A DNA stretch of 64,000 nt from an uncultured Pelagibacteraceae bacterium (GCA_902550805.1 CACDAL010000005.1:25458-89457), one strand, 5' to 3'; shown: positions 21,725-32,412, numbered from the stretch's first letter. Made by a program: numbers and translations. Notes: generated by a model from the letters alone, not told the origin.

Positions 21725-22384
21725 TTACTGAGATTTTAGTGTTTCAATATTTTTTTTAATATTTCCATTATTTTCTTTAAATATTGTTGTGCCAGAAACT
21801 AAAATGTTTGCGCCAGCATTTATAACTTCTTTGGAATTAGAAAAATTTATGCCACCATCTACCTCAATATCAAAATTTAATTTATTGTTATCTTTAATTT
21901 TTTTTAAATTTTTTATTTTAGAAATAACATCTGGAATGAATTTTTGTCCTCCAAAACCAGGATAAACGCTCATAATTAAAATTAAATCAACTTTTGAGAG
22001 ATATTTTTCAATAACGTTTATTTTAGTATCTGGATTTAAAGATACTCCAACTTTTTTATTTAATTTTTTTATTAGATCAAGTGACTCTATTAAATTGTCT
22101 GTCGCTTCAGGATGAATGGTAATTATATCTGCTCCAGCATTAGAATAGTCATTAATATATTTATGCACAGGTGAAATCATCAAGTGTACGTCGAATGGTA
22201 ATTTTGTATATTGTCTTAATGTTTTGATTACCGGAGGTCCTATAGTTAAATTGGGCACAAAGTGACCATCCATAACATCTACGTGGATTAAGTCAGCACC
22301 TCCATCTTCCAGTCTTTTAATTTCATTTCCTAAATTACTAAAATCAGCAGAAAGAATTGAAGGTGAAATTTTTATTTTTTTCAT
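21725..22384 (-). CDS. rpe: Ribulose-phosphate 3-epimerase
   Basis: ISPSILSADFSNLG, HVDVMDGHFVPNLTIGP, EVDGGIN. Confidence 0.97.
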   Translation of the reverse strand: MKKIKISPSILSADFSNLGNEIKRLEDGGADLIHVDVMDGHFVPNLTIGPPVIKTLRQYTKLPFDVHLMISPVHKYINDYSNAGADIITIHPEATDNLIESLDLIKKLNKKVGVSLNPDTKINVIEKYLSKVDLILIMSVYPGFGGQKFIPDVISKIKNLKKIKDNNKLNFDIEVDGGINFSNSKEVINAGANILVSGTTIFKENNGNIKKNIETLKSQ

Positions 22385-22426
22385 TAGTAGTTATCTACTA
22401 CTATCAATTTTTGTTTTTTATTTGAA

Positions 22427-22777
22427 TTAATTTTTACCAAAAATTTGGTAAATTTGTATTGCTATTTCACTTTCTAGAGGAAATGATAGCATTCCCATTA
22501 CAGAATAACCCAATAGATAAGGCATAAGGTAAAATCTAAACATGTAAAAAAACCAGGCAACATAAAGAGGAACCAAAGGTTTAATTATGAATGATGGCGT
22601 TATAACTTTAAATAAATTTATTAATGGATCTGTAAGTTTTACAAAAACCTTCATAAAAAAAAACTCAGAGTCTTCCCTTTGGAATATATTCATTCCTACT
22701 CTTCCAATTAATGTCCACATAATTACACCCATTATGTAATCAATTAAATAAACTAAAGGATGAAAGTTTGCTGACAT
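22427..22777 (-). CDS. Membrane protein, possibly YggT-like
   Basis: VKLTDPLINLFKVITPSFI resembles YggT; weak call. Confidence 0.45.
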   Translation of the reverse strand: MSANFHPLVYLIDYIMGVIMWTLIGRVGMNIFQREDSEFFFMKVFVKLTDPLINLFKVITPSFIIKPLVPLYVAWFFYMFRFYLMPYLLGYSVMGMLSFPLESEIAIQIYQIFGKN

Positions 22778-22800
22778 ACAATAAAAAGATTAAAATATAT

Positions 22801-22837
22801 TAATTTAAAAGGGGCGAAAAAAATCGCCCCTTAAATT
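22801..22837 (-). terminator. Intrinsic (probably bidirectional) terminator
   Basis: taatttaaaaGGGGCGA-aaaaaa-TCGCCCCttaaatta: about 15 paired bases with a 2-nt bulge. Confidence 0.85.
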
Positions 22838-22845
22838 ATAATTAT

Positions 22846-24666
22846 TTAATGTTGTTTTCCAAGTACCGTTCTACCACTAGGTATACGTACTTCATCAACC
22901 ATTTTTTGAGTAGCAGCATCAGGTGCTTTAGTCATTAAACTAACAACTACCATAGATACTAAACTAACTAATGATCCAACTATTCCGAATGTAAGTTGAG
23001 TTATGCCCCAGAATCCAGCTCCGCCATTACGTACCCAAATTAGATACGCTGTACCAGAAATTAGACCTAGAAGCATTCCCGCAACTGCACCTTGTGAATT
23101 TGCTCTCTTCCACCATACTCCTAGTACAAGTGGGAAGAACAATCCTGACATCGCAAAGTCAAAAGCCCAGATAACCGAACCTAAGATACCTTGGATTTCT
23201 AATGCAGCAATAGATGCTCCAGCAAAACCAATTATGAAAAGTAATACCCTTGCAACAATTAGTCTTTTTGCAGTTTCTGCTTTAGGGTCAATGATCTTGT
23301 AATATAAGTCATGAGACAAAGCATTTGCAATTGCTAAAACTAAACCATCAGCAGTAGACATGGCAGCAGCCATACCTCCGGCAGCAACCAGACCTGAAAT
23401 TACATAAGGCAACCCAGCAATTTCTGGAGTAGCTAATACAACAGCTTTACCACCCATGAAAAACTCGTTTAAGTCTAGAGTTCCATTTCCGTTAAAGTCG
23501 CTAACAAACATTAAGTTTGCTTGGTTCCAGTTTTGATACCAATCTAAAGCTTGAACATCAGATATTGATTTACCAATAATACCTGTTGCTAAGCTTGGAT
23601 CCATCAATGAAAGTTTAGACAGAGTAGCTAGCATCGGTGCTGAAGAATATAGTAGGAAGATAAAGAATAATGACCAACCTACTGATCTTCTAGCTGATTT
23701 TACACTTGGAGTAGTGAAGTATCTCATCATAACGTGAGGTAATGAAGCTGTTCCAGCCATCATACAAACCGCTAATGAGATAAACGCCCAAGGTGTAGCA
23801 TTAACCGAAGAGTGAGCTTTAGTTATACCCGCTAAACCCTTTGGCACTGTCGCTAAATCAGCTGCAGTATTTTTTACTGTTCCCAAACCAAACTGAGCTT
23901 CAAGTTCAGCAATCTTTGCAACTTCATCAGCTAACATTAGATGTGGAAAGAATCCGGCACCCATTTTATTACTAATCCAGAATACTGGAAGTAAGTAAGC
24001 TATAATTAAAACAATGTATTGAGCAACCTGTGTCCATGTTACCGCACGCATTCCTCCTAACATTGAACATATAAGTATACCAGCAAGACCAATGTATACT
24101 GCAATTCCAAATGGAATATCCAACGCAACTGAAGCAATTGTACCTGTCGCATTAATTTGTGCAGTCACGTAAGTGAATGAAGCTACTGTTAAAACTATTA
24201 CAGCGCATACTCTAGCTAAATTACCGCCATATCTTGTTCCTATAAAATCTGGAACTGTATAACATCCAAATTTTCTAAGGTAAGGTGCTAATAAAGAAGC
24301 AACTAGTACATATCCACCAGTCCATCCAACTAGAAGAGCCATATAACCGTAACCTTTAAAATAAATACCGCCGGCCATCGCAACAAATGAAGCACCAGAC
24401 ATCCAGTCTGCCGCTGTAGCCATTCCATTAAATACCGTTGGAACTTGTCTTCCTGCCACGTAATACGCATCTAACTGTAGTGTACGTGATAAGTACCCTA
24501 TCAATGCATAAATTGCTATTGTAAAAGCTACGAATAATATACCTATTGTTTTTGCCGACATCCCTGCCGATTCTGCTATTGCCATTAAAATTATAAATCC
24601 AATAAATCCTCCAGTATAAATTCCATATACTTTAGGTAAATTGTCTATAAATTTTCCTTTAATCAT
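22846..24666 (-). CDS. Sodium:solute symporter, acetate permease-like
   Basis: Multi-TM SSS signature (MATAADWMSGASFVAMAGGIYFKGYG, GLVAAGGMAAAMSTADGLVLAIANALSHDLY); paired with small DUF4212 protein. Confidence 0.9.
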   Translation of the reverse strand: MIKGKFIDNLPKVYGIYTGGFIGFIILMAIAESAGMSAKTIGILFVAFTIAIYALIGYLSRTLQLDAYYVAGRQVPTVFNGMATAADWMSGASFVAMAGGIYFKGYGYMALLVGWTGGYVLVASLLAPYLRKFGCYTVPDFIGTRYGGNLARVCAVIVLTVASFTYVTAQINATGTIASVALDIPFGIAVYIGLAGILICSMLGGMRAVTWTQVAQYIVLIIAYLLPVFWISNKMGAGFFPHLMLADEVAKIAELEAQFGLGTVKNTAADLATVPKGLAGITKAHSSVNATPWAFISLAVCMMAGTASLPHVMMRYFTTPSVKSARRSVGWSLFFIFLLYSSAPMLATLSKLSLMDPSLATGIIGKSISDVQALDWYQNWNQANLMFVSDFNGNGTLDLNEFFMGGKAVVLATPEIAGLPYVISGLVAAGGMAAAMSTADGLVLAIANALSHDLYYKIIDPKAETAKRLIVARVLLFIIGFAGASIAALEIQGILGSVIWAFDFAMSGLFFPLVLGVWWKRANSQGAVAGMLLGLISGTAYLIWVRNGGAGFWGITQLTFGIVGSLVSLVSMVVVSLMTKAPDAATQKMVDEVRIPSGRTVLGKQH

Positions 24667-24930
24667 TTAGTCATCCTCCTTTTCAGAGAAGCCAAATTCT
24701 TCATCTATTTTTTCTTGTCTATTTGCAAACCAAAAAATTAGAATTACAAAAATTCCTAGCGATCCTTGACATGTCATGTAGTAGGAAAGTGGGTAACCAA
24801 GAGGTCTAAAACTAGATGATTCCATTTCTGCTCCGAAGAAAAAGATGCCAATTGAGAATACAAACCAAATTGCTAAAGTTACCCATAGCAAATTTCTGGT
24901 CTTTTCCCAATGTTGTGTTTGTTTTGACAT
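24667..24930 (-). CDS. DUF4212 small membrane subunit of SSS symporter
   Basis: HWEKTRNLLWVTLAIWFVFSIGIFFFGAEM, ends one base from the symporter start. Confidence 0.9.
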   Translation of the reverse strand: MSKQTQHWEKTRNLLWVTLAIWFVFSIGIFFFGAEMESSSFRPLGYPLSYYMTCQGSLGIFVILIFWFANRQEKIDEEFGFSEKEDD

Positions 24931-25049
24931 TTTTTATTCTCCCTATAGGTTAAAAAAATGCACCATACTTAAAATGTGATAGATTGAAACCTTAAAAAAA
25001 GCTCCAATTACCATAATTTTTGTAATATAAAACAACTCTGAGTAGATAA

Positions 25050-25676
25050 ATGGCTTTAAAATATAAATTTAATCTTAAGGATATTAATATTGAAGATTTC
25101 AGAGTTTATCTTTTTTCTTTATTTAAAGCATTTTTACCAAAGAAAAAAATTAAAAATTTAGATGATTTAGAATCATTTATACAAAATAAATCCGCCTGGG
25201 TATCACAAGTAACATTATATAGTTATTTAAAAACAAGAATGGGAACAAAATATGTTTTGCATTTTGATGATGAAGTATTTTTAAGTTCAATTAACAAAGC
25301 GAAATGGAATATCTACGCAGTAGCTTTACAAGATCTTACTTTTTATACTATTTCATATCTTAATATTTATTTTAATTTTCAAGAAATTAATAATGCAAAA
25401 AAAATTTATGAAAAAATATTAAATAATGAATTAAAAAATAGTATGCCCGAAGATATAATTGATAATAGTAAGAAAAATTTTAATCAAAGATTAGAAAAAA
25501 TAGATTGGAATAATTATTGCAAGTCAAAACCTTTTAACCAAAGTGCATTAGCCTTATATGAATGGGCGCCAGTGGCTCAAGAACTAAAAACATTAGATAG
25601 AAAAATAGTTTTAAATTCTATGATTCTAAAATGGGAAAATATTGAAAAAGAATTTATTAAATTGATTAATTTTTAA
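25050..25676 (+). CDS. Conserved hypothetical protein
   Basis: 208-aa ORF, no family recognised. Confidence 0.7.
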   Translation: MALKYKFNLKDINIEDFRVYLFSLFKAFLPKKKIKNLDDLESFIQNKSAWVSQVTLYSYLKTRMGTKYVLHFDDEVFLSSINKAKWNIYAVALQDLTFYTISYLNIYFNFQEINNAKKIYEKILNNELKNSMPEDIIDNSKKNFNQRLEKIDWNNYCKSKPFNQSALALYEWAPVAQELKTLDRKIVLNSMILKWENIEKEFIKLINF

Positions 25677-27679
25677 ATATTTTTTCTATTTACAACTAAA
25701 CTTTTTACAACACTGGGATCTGCCAAAGTGGTTGTATCACCTAATTGATCATGCTCATTGGCGGCAATTTTTCTTAAAATTCTTCTCATAATTTTTCCAG
25801 ATCTTGTTTTAGGTAATCCTGGCGAGAATTGTATTAAGTCAGGAGTTGCGATTGGTCCAATTTGTTTTCTCACCCAAAGTTTCAAATCTCTTTCTAAATC
25901 TAAAGAACTATTTTCACCTGCATTTAAAGTTACATAACAGTATAAACCATTTCCTTTGATATCGTGAGGGTATCCAACTACTGCTGCTTCAGCAACTTTT
26001 GGATGAGCAACAAAAGCACTTTCAATTTCAGCTGTTCCAAGATTATGTCCTGAAACTATAATTACATCGTCTACTCTTCCTGTTATCCAATAATAGCCAT
26101 CTTTATCTCTTCTACATCCATCTCCAGTAAAATATTTTCCATCAAATTGTGAAAAATAAGTGTCTATAAATCTTTGATGATCTCCATATACAGTTCTCAT
26201 TTGCCCAGGCCAAGATTGAGATATACAAAGTCTACCTTGCGCTTCTCCACTTAAAGTTTTTCCATCTTTATCAACTATGACCGGTTTAATTCCATAAAAT
26301 GGTTTGGTTGCAGATCCAGGTTTTAAATTTATAGCACCAGTTTGAGGGCTAATTAAAATACCACCAGTTTCAGTTTGCCACCAAGTGTCAACAATTGGAC
26401 ATCTAGAATCGCCAACTATTTTATAATACCATTGCCAAGCTTCTGGATTTATTGGTTCCCCAACAGTTCCCAATAACTTTAAGGTTTTTCTTGATGTTTT
26501 TTTAACTGGTTCGTCACCTTCTCTCATAAGCGCTCTTATTGCAGTTGGTGCTGTATAAAATATATTAACTTTATATTTATCAACTATTTGCCACCATCTA
26601 GATGTGTCAGGATAAGTTGGAATTCCTTCAAACATTATTGTAGTTGCACCATTAGCAAGTGGTCCATAAATTATATAACTATGTCCCGTTATCCACCCAA
26701 TGTCAGCTGTACACCAATAAATATCTTTCGGTTTATAATTAAAAATATATTGATGAGTCATAGAAGCATAAACCATATATCCACCGGTTGTATGCAAAAC
26801 TCCTTTTGGTTTTCCTGTTGATCCAGAAGTATAAAGAATAAACAAAGGATCTTCCGCATTCATTTCTTCAGGCTCACATTTTATAGGAACATTTTTAATC
26901 ATTTCATGATACCAAATATCTCTACTATCATCCCAGTTAATTCTATTTCCGGTTCTTTTAACAACAATACATTTTTTAACTTTTGGGCAATTAACCAAAG
27001 CCTCATCAGTTATTGATTTAAGTGGAATAGTTTTGCCTCCTCTTACACCTTCATCGGCTGTTACTATATAATCTGATTTACAATCATTAATTCTTCCTGA
27101 AATACTATCTGGAGAAAAACCACCAAAAATAATTGAGTGAATAGCTCCTATTCTTGCACACGCTAGCATAGTATATGCAAGCTCAGGTATCATCGTTAAA
27201 TAGATTGTAACTCTATCTCCTTTTTTTACTCCAATTTCTTTTAGTCCATTAGCTGCTTTTGATACTTCTTTATGGAGTTCTTTATAAGTAATTTTCTTTT
27301 GAACTTTTGGATCATCTCCAACCCAAATTATTGCAGTTTTATTTTTATTCTTTTTTAAATGTCTATCAATACAGTTTGCCGAAGCATTTAATGTGCCATC
27401 GTAAAACCATTTAATTTTAACATCTGATTTGCTGTAATTTACATCTTTAATTTTTTTATATGGTTTAATCCAAGTAATTCTTTTCCCTTCTTTTTTCCAA
27501 AAGCCATCATTATCTTTAATTGAATTATTATATTTTTTCTCGTATTGAGACTTATTTACTACAGCCTTGCTAATCCACTCTTTCTTTGTTTTGTAGATCA
27601 GTTCTTTTTCAATTTTTTTTGGAGAAGAATTACGTTTAGATTTTACTTTAACTTTTGTTTTAGTTTTTTTTTTGGGCAT
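25673..27679 (-). CDS. acs: Acetyl-CoA synthetase
   Basis: [49 protein letters not shown]. Confidence 0.97.
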   Translation of the reverse strand: MPKKKTKTKVKVKSKRNSSPKKIEKELIYKTKKEWISKAVVNKSQYEKKYNNSIKDNDGFWKKEGKRITWIKPYKKIKDVNYSKSDVKIKWFYDGTLNASANCIDRHLKKNKNKTAIIWVGDDPKVQKKITYKELHKEVSKAANGLKEIGVKKGDRVTIYLTMIPELAYTMLACARIGAIHSIIFGGFSPDSISGRINDCKSDYIVTADEGVRGGKTIPLKSITDEALVNCPKVKKCIVVKRTGNRINWDDSRDIWYHEMIKNVPIKCEPEEMNAEDPLFILYTSGSTGKPKGVLHTTGGYMVYASMTHQYIFNYKPKDIYWCTADIGWITGHSYIIYGPLANGATTIMFEGIPTYPDTSRWWQIVDKYKVNIFYTAPTAIRALMREGDEPVKKTSRKTLKLLGTVGEPINPEAWQWYYKIVGDSRCPIVDTWWQTETGGILISPQTGAINLKPGSATKPFYGIKPVIVDKDGKTLSGEAQGRLCISQSWPGQMRTVYGDHQRFIDTYFSQFDGKYFTGDGCRRDKDGYYWITGRVDDVIIVSGHNLGTAEIESAFVAHPKVAEAAVVGYPHDIKGNGLYCYVTLNAGENSSLDLERDLKLWVRKQIGPIATPDLIQFSPGLPKTRSGKIMRRILRKIAANEHDQLGDTTTLADPSVVKSLVVNRKNI

Positions 27680-27689
27680 GAATTTTTTT

Positions 27690-28106
27690 TTAAGAGATAC
27701 TACTCATCTTCAAAATAATTTTCCAGCTTTTAGTATCAATTGGCATAACCGAAAGCCTACTTTGCTTAATTAATGCCAGGTCTTTTAGATCATTATTTTT
27801 TTTGATTTTTTCCAGCGAAACTGTTGATTTTAGTTTACTCTTGAACTTTATTTTTACTGCCACAAATCTTTTATCTTTATCTGTTGGATCTAAAAATGCT
27901 GTCTTTATTACCTCAACAATACCGACAATTTCTTTACCGATATTAGAGTGATAAAAGAAGCATAGATCTCCTTTTTTCATTTTTTTTAGATTATTGGCTG
28001 CTTGATAATTTCTTACCCCATCCCAGTCAGCGCCTTTTGATCCCATTTTTTTCTGTTGATCAATTGACCAAACATTTGGTTCGGATTTTAATAACCAGTA
28101 CTTCAT
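27690..28106 (-). CDS. EVE domain protein
   Basis: [42 protein letters not shown]. Confidence 0.93.
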   Translation of the reverse strand: MKYWLLKSEPNVWSIDQQKKMGSKGADWDGVRNYQAANNLKKMKKGDLCFFYHSNIGKEIVGIVEVIKTAFLDPTDKDKRFVAVKIKFKSKLKSTVSLEKIKKNNDLKDLALIKQSRLSVMPIDTKSWKIILKMSSIS

Positions 28107-28177
28107 CTAATTATTATTCCCACGGGCTGTCATTTTGTAAAAACCATATTTCATTTTACGTCACTTTTTATAAAACA

Positions 28178-28203
28178 CGTGATATGCAAAGTGCTATACA
28201 TTT
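28178..28203. repeat. Direct repeat copy 1 (CGTGATATGCAAAGTGCTATACATTT)
   Basis: 22/26 identical to 29020-29045. Confidence 0.7.
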
Positions 28204-28230
28204 CCAGAACCACGATCCCTAAAAGTTTTT

Positions 28231-28599
28231 TCATTTAAAATTTTTTTTCAGTTTATTAAATATAAAGGCATAAAAAACTATATTTATGACAATTAGGGCT
28301 ATTCCTAGATATATTTGTAAATCTTTCGTAAGACTCGCCGGATAAACAATCGGCATTAAGTAGTTTTGAATAAAACCTTCAGAATATGTTGTTAGATTAG
28401 CTTTATGTAAAAACCAATTTTCAAGATAAGTCAGAGGACATATGGAATTAGTTAATTCGATATAGGATCCCCAAATAAGAGCAGGAAAGTGGATAAAAAT
28501 AATTTTTGTTGTAACAAAAAATAATAATGCACCAAATACAACAAAGAGAATAAAAGCAAAATGAACAATTAATGTTAAATTTGCAGCCAGCTCATACAT
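28231..28599 (-). CDS. DUF2784 family membrane protein
   Basis: LIVHFAFILFVVFGALL, ELTNSICPLTYLENW. Confidence 0.85.
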   Translation of the reverse strand: MYELAANLTLIVHFAFILFVVFGALLFFVTTKIIFIHFPALIWGSYIELTNSICPLTYLENWFLHKANLTTYSEGFIQNYLMPIVYPASLTKDLQIYLGIALIVINIVFYAFIFNKLKKNFK

Positions 28600-28602
28600 T
28601 TT

Positions 28603-28977
28603 TTACTTTTCTTGGTTACCAAAAGTATAATCAATACGTTTGGAAGTAGATGGAGCGTTACCGGCAGGTAGTACAGAGTAGAAAAATGTTACTCGCTCTT
28701 GGGCTATATAAACAATATCTGTATTACGTGGCACCCATAGCACATCTCCAGGGCCGGCTTTGAATATTTTGTCACCGACTTTTAATGTGAACTGTCCTTC
28801 AAGTATGTAGATCACCTCGTCATAAGTTATATGCCAAGGTATAGAGCAATCTTCAAAAACGCCAATCCCAGCTCCCAGTTTATCGGAAAACGATACATTG
28901 ACTAAACCGATTGTTTTCATGCCGTTTACAGGTTCAAGGTCGAGATCTTTTTTACGGAATATTTTTGTTTCTGACAT
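28603..28977 (-). CDS. Cupin-domain protein (EutQ-like)
   Basis: IPWHITYDEVIYILEGQFTLKVGDKIFKAGPGDVLWVPRNTDIVY. Confidence 0.88.
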   Translation of the reverse strand: MSETKIFRKKDLDLEPVNGMKTIGLVNVSFSDKLGAGIGVFEDCSIPWHITYDEVIYILEGQFTLKVGDKIFKAGPGDVLWVPRNTDIVYIAQERVTFFYSVLPAGNAPSTSKRIDYTFGNQEK

Positions 28978-29019
28978 AACGTCTCTCCTTTCATTTCAAA
29001 TAATTTTAACACAATAAAC

Positions 29020-29045
29020 CGTACTATGCGATGTGCTATACATTT
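29020..29045. repeat. Direct repeat copy 2 (CGTACTATGCGATGTGCTATACATTT)
   Basis: 22/26 identical to 28178-28203. Confidence 0.7.
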
Positions 29046-29136
29046 GCTGACTAATTAAATATTTTTAAAAAGTAATATTCTTATACACGTATAAATTGTT
29101 TTTATTTTTATATTTTAAATTAATCTAGTTAAGTCA

Positions 29137-30345
29137 ATGGTTATTGGAACCAAAAAAAACATAAACAAACTTTTAGGAATTCAAATGCGTGATAAACTAA
29201 TCTTTATTGGAGATGTGTGTGTGGAAAAAAGAAAAAAATTACTTAAGCAATTAGGTTTAGCTAACCTAGGAAAAATTGCATCAAAATCATTAAATAAGAC
29301 AAAGCAATCATTAAATAAAACTTTTCAAGATTTAAAAAAAAAGAGGGATGAAGAAATAGCTAAGAAAATTAAAAAACAAAAAATTGAACAAGAAAAACAA
29401 TTGCTAAGAGATAAAAAGCAAAAACAAAAAATTGAACAGCAAAAAATAAAAGATGAACAACAAAGATTAAAGGATTTGGAAATTCAAAGGCAGAAAGAAG
29501 AGGAACAAAAATTAAAAGATGAAAGAGAAAGAATAGAAGCTAAAGAAAAACTAAGATTAGAAAATGAAAAACAACAACAAAAAAATGAAGAATATGCGCA
29601 GAAAATTGAAGTTCAGAGACTAAAGGCAGAAGAGCAAAAATTAAAAGATCAAGAAGAAAAAAAAATAAGGGAAGAAGAAATAAAATTAAAAGAAGAGCAA
29701 TTAAGGTTGCAATACCTAGAAAGACAAAAAGCTAGAGAAGAAAAAAAAATCAGGGAAGATGAACAACAAAGATTAAAGGATTTGGAAATTCAAAGGCAGA
29801 AAGAAGAGGAACAAAAATTAAAAGATGAACAACAAAGATTAAAAGATTTGGAAGTTCAAATGCAGAAAGAAGAGGAACAAAAATTAAGAGAAAAAAACCA
29901 CAAGTTAAAATATGAGCAGCAAAAATTAAAAGAAACCGCTCAAAAGTTGAAAGATTTAGAAACACAAAGAATAAAAGAAAGAGATGCCCAAATATTAGCT
30001 GAGCAAGAAGAATATAAAGAAAAAGAAAAAGAATTGAGACTAAAAGAAAAACAACAAAAAGCAGAAGAAAAAGAAAAGAGAGCAATTGAACAACAACAAA
30101 AAGCAGAAGAAAAAGAGCGGAAATTAAGAGAAGAAGAGCTTAAATTAATAGAAGAAAAAAAACAAAGAGAATTAGAAGCTAAAATTGAAGAAGAAAAAAG
30201 AATTAAAGAAGAACAAGAAAAAATAAGACAATGGGAAATAAAATTTGATGAAGAACAAGCAAAAAGAGAAGAAGAATTGATAAGAAAGTTTTATACAGAT
30301 AATGAAGACGACAAAACAAATAATAATTACGAAGAAAAAAATTAA
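29137..30345 (+). CDS. Highly charged K/E/Q coiled-coil protein with internal repeats
   Basis: 402-aa ORF; repeats DEQQRLKDLEIQRQKEEEQKLKDE; no enzymatic domain recognised. Confidence 0.8.
   Translation: MVIGTKKNINKLLGIQMRDKLIFIGDVCVEKRKKLLKQLGLANLGKIASKSLNKTKQSLNKTFQDLKKKRDEEIAKKIKKQKIEQEKQLLRDKKQKQKIEQQKIKDEQQRLKDLEIQRQKEEEQKLKDERERIEAKEKLRLENEKQQQKNEEYAQKIEVQRLKAEEQKLKDQEEKKIREEEIKLKEEQLRLQYLERQKAREEKKIREDEQQRLKDLEIQRQKEEEQKLKDEQQRLKDLEVQMQKEEEQKLREKNHKLKYEQQKLKETAQKLKDLETQRIKERDAQILAEQEEYKEKEKELRLKEKQQKAEEKEKRAIEQQQKAEEKERKLREEELKLIEEKKQRELEAKIEEEKRIKEEQEKIRQWEIKFDEEQAKREEELIRKFYTDNEDDKTNNNYEEKN
29452..29523 (+). repeat. 72-bp repeat copy A inside the coiled-coil gene
   Basis: Exactly identical to 29758-29829 by eye. 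Confidence 0.9.
29758..29829 (+). repeat. 72-bp repeat copy B; partial copy C follows from 29824
   Basis: Identical to 29452-29523; 29824 onward repeats the unit with a 66-bp period. Confidence 0.9.
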
Positions 30346-30367
30346 CTATTAAATAGTCAGTACTTCA

Positions 30368-31441
30368 TTAGATTTTGACTCCAGCACCTTTTAAGAATTT
30401 AGCATTTTCATCAAGAGGAAGTCTTGGATTTGCAGGCAAATCTAAACTATCAAATTTTTTAGCTTTAAATTTTTCCAATCCTACCATTGCTATCATTGCA
30501 GCGTTATCTCCACATAATTTTAGATCAGGAAAAATTGGATCGAAATTATTCTCTTTACTAACTTTAATTAATATTTCTCTAATACCTTTATTGGCCGCAA
30601 CACCTCCGGCTACCACAAATGAACTTTTATCTTGAGAATTTATTTTTCTAAATTCTTCAAAAGCAACTTTTGTTTTTATATATAAAATTTCCTCAATTGT
30701 TTTTTGAAATGAAGCTGCAAGATCAAATTTTTCTTGTTCTGTTTTTATTTTTTGTGTTATTCTTAAAATTGCAGTCTTGAGACCTGCAAAAGAGAGATTA
30801 CATCCGCCTTTATTTATTATTGGTTTTGGAAGTTCAAATTTATGAGAATCACCTTTTTTTGCAAATTTTTCTAATTTTGGTCCACCTGGAAATTCAATTC
30901 CTAATAGTTTTGCTATCTTATCAAATGCTTCTCCTAAAGCATCGTCAATTGTCGTGCCAAGCCTTTTGTAATCACCAAGACCGTTTACACTTAAATATTG
31001 ACTGTGACCTCCTGATATTAAGAGAAGTAAATAAGGATATTCAAGTTTTGAATGTAGTTTTGGACTTAATGCATGACCCTCTAAATGATTAACTCCTATA
31101 AAAGGAATATCCAATGATGAAGCTAATGCTTTTCCAAAACTTAAACCAACTGTTAAACAAACTATTAAACCTGGTCCTGCAGTTGCTGCAATCGCTGATA
31201 CTTTATCTAGATTAACTTCACTTTCTTTAATTGCTTTTTTAGCAATTAAATCTATTTTTTCCACATGGGATCGTGCAGCCAATTCTGGGACAACTCCACC
31301 AAATTCTGTATGAATGTCAAATTGACTGGATACAATATTAGATAAAATTTTTGGAATACCGCTGTTACTATCTTGTATTAATGATACTGCAGTTTCATCG
31401 CAACTTGTCTCAATGCCTAATATTATTGGTTTTTCGGTCAT
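30368..31441 (-). CDS. tsaD: tRNA N6-threonylcarbamoyladenosine transferase
   Basis: ILGIETSCDETAVSL, GVNHLEGHALSPKL, LISGGHSQ. Confidence 0.97.
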   Translation of the reverse strand: MTEKPIILGIETSCDETAVSLIQDSNSGIPKILSNIVSSQFDIHTEFGGVVPELAARSHVEKIDLIAKKAIKESEVNLDKVSAIAATAGPGLIVCLTVGLSFGKALASSLDIPFIGVNHLEGHALSPKLHSKLEYPYLLLLISGGHSQYLSVNGLGDYKRLGTTIDDALGEAFDKIAKLLGIEFPGGPKLEKFAKKGDSHKFELPKPIINKGGCNLSFAGLKTAILRITQKIKTEQEKFDLAASFQKTIEEILYIKTKVAFEEFRKINSQDKSSFVVAGGVAANKGIREILIKVSKENNFDPIFPDLKLCGDNAAMIAMVGLEKFKAKKFDSLDLPANPRLPLDENAKFLKGAGVKI

Positions 31442-31499
31442 AAAAATTTTTTTCTAATTAATACAATTAAACTATAAGAATGTAATAAAAATAAGTTTT

Positions 31500-32411
31500 A
31501 TGAAAAGAGATAAATTTATTATTGGTTCCAGAGGTAGCAAATTAGCTTTGATTTATGCTGAGAATGTAAAAGCTAAATTAAAAGAGGTATTTTCTAAAGA
31601 TATAGAAATTAAAAAAATTGTTACATCGGGTGATGAAAATCAAAAAGACAGACTTTCAAATTTAGGTGGCAAAGGATTGTTTTCAAAAAAAATTGAATAT
31701 GAATTATTAGAATATAAAATTGATATTGCCGTTCATGCGTTAAAAGATATGCCGTCAATCGAAACAGATGGATTAATAACAAATTTTTTTTTAAAAAGAA
31801 ATTCACCTAATGAAATTTTGATAAGCAATGGAAATATAAAATTTAATGATCTTAAGCCAAACTCAGTAATAGGAACTTCATCTTACAGAAGAGAATACCA
31901 ATTAAAAAATAAAAGGTCTGACTTAATTTATAAATTAATTAGAGGAAATGTAGACACAAGAATAAAAAAATTAGAAGAAGGAAATTATGATGCAATTATT
32001 CTTTCTAAAGCAGGAATAAATGCATTAGATCTAATAAATAAAATTACAGAAGAATTTTCTACCGATGAATTAATTCCTTGTGCGGGCCAAGGAATTATAG
32101 CTATACAATGTAGAGATAATGACATTGAAACAAAAGAATTATTAGAAAGTGTAAATGATAATGAAACTAGAATAATAGCCAACACAGAAAGGGAAGTTTT
32201 AAAAATTTTAGAAGGAGATTGTGATACTGCAATAGGAGCATTTTCAAATATTGATGGAAATAATATTAATTTAGTTGCAGAACTTTTTTCAGTAGATGGT
32301 AAACAAAGATACTTTATAAAAGATACAAAAAATATAGACTTAGCTAAAGAATTAGGTTGGGAAATAGGTGAAGCTCTAAAATTAAAGTCGGAAGGATCCT
32401 ATAAGAGATAA
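31500..32411 (+). CDS. hemC: Hydroxymethylbilane synthase
   Basis: IGSRGSKLALIYAENVKAKL, HALKDMPS, GEGDCDTAIGAF-like LEGDCDTAIGAFS. Confidence 0.96.
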   Translation: MKRDKFIIGSRGSKLALIYAENVKAKLKEVFSKDIEIKKIVTSGDENQKDRLSNLGGKGLFSKKIEYELLEYKIDIAVHALKDMPSIETDGLITNFFLKRNSPNEILISNGNIKFNDLKPNSVIGTSSYRREYQLKNKRSDLIYKLIRGNVDTRIKKLEEGNYDAIILSKAGINALDLINKITEEFSTDELIPCAGQGIIAIQCRDNDIETKELLESVNDNETRIIANTEREVLKILEGDCDTAIGAFSNIDGNNINLVAELFSVDGKQRYFIKDTKNIDLAKELGWEIGEALKLKSEGSYKR

Positions 32412-32412
32412 A

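Noticed and set aside
22801-22837. Riboswitch or attenuator near the symporter
   Set aside because: Position just past the stop codon and the simple GC stem with A/T flanks fit an ordinary terminator
28037-28222. 61-aa plus-strand ORF over the EVE gene start and spacer
   Set aside because: Mostly antisense to EVE-domain gene; no support
29452-29892. CRISPR-like array
   Set aside because: Repeats are in-frame, coding, few and irregularly spaced; they are protein repeats
29750-30085. 111-aa hydrophobic minus-strand ORF resembling a membrane protein (LFLLLFVVFLL...)
   Set aside because: Complement of Lys/Glu-rich repeat codons yields Leu/Phe/Val runs; an artefact of the coiled-coil gene
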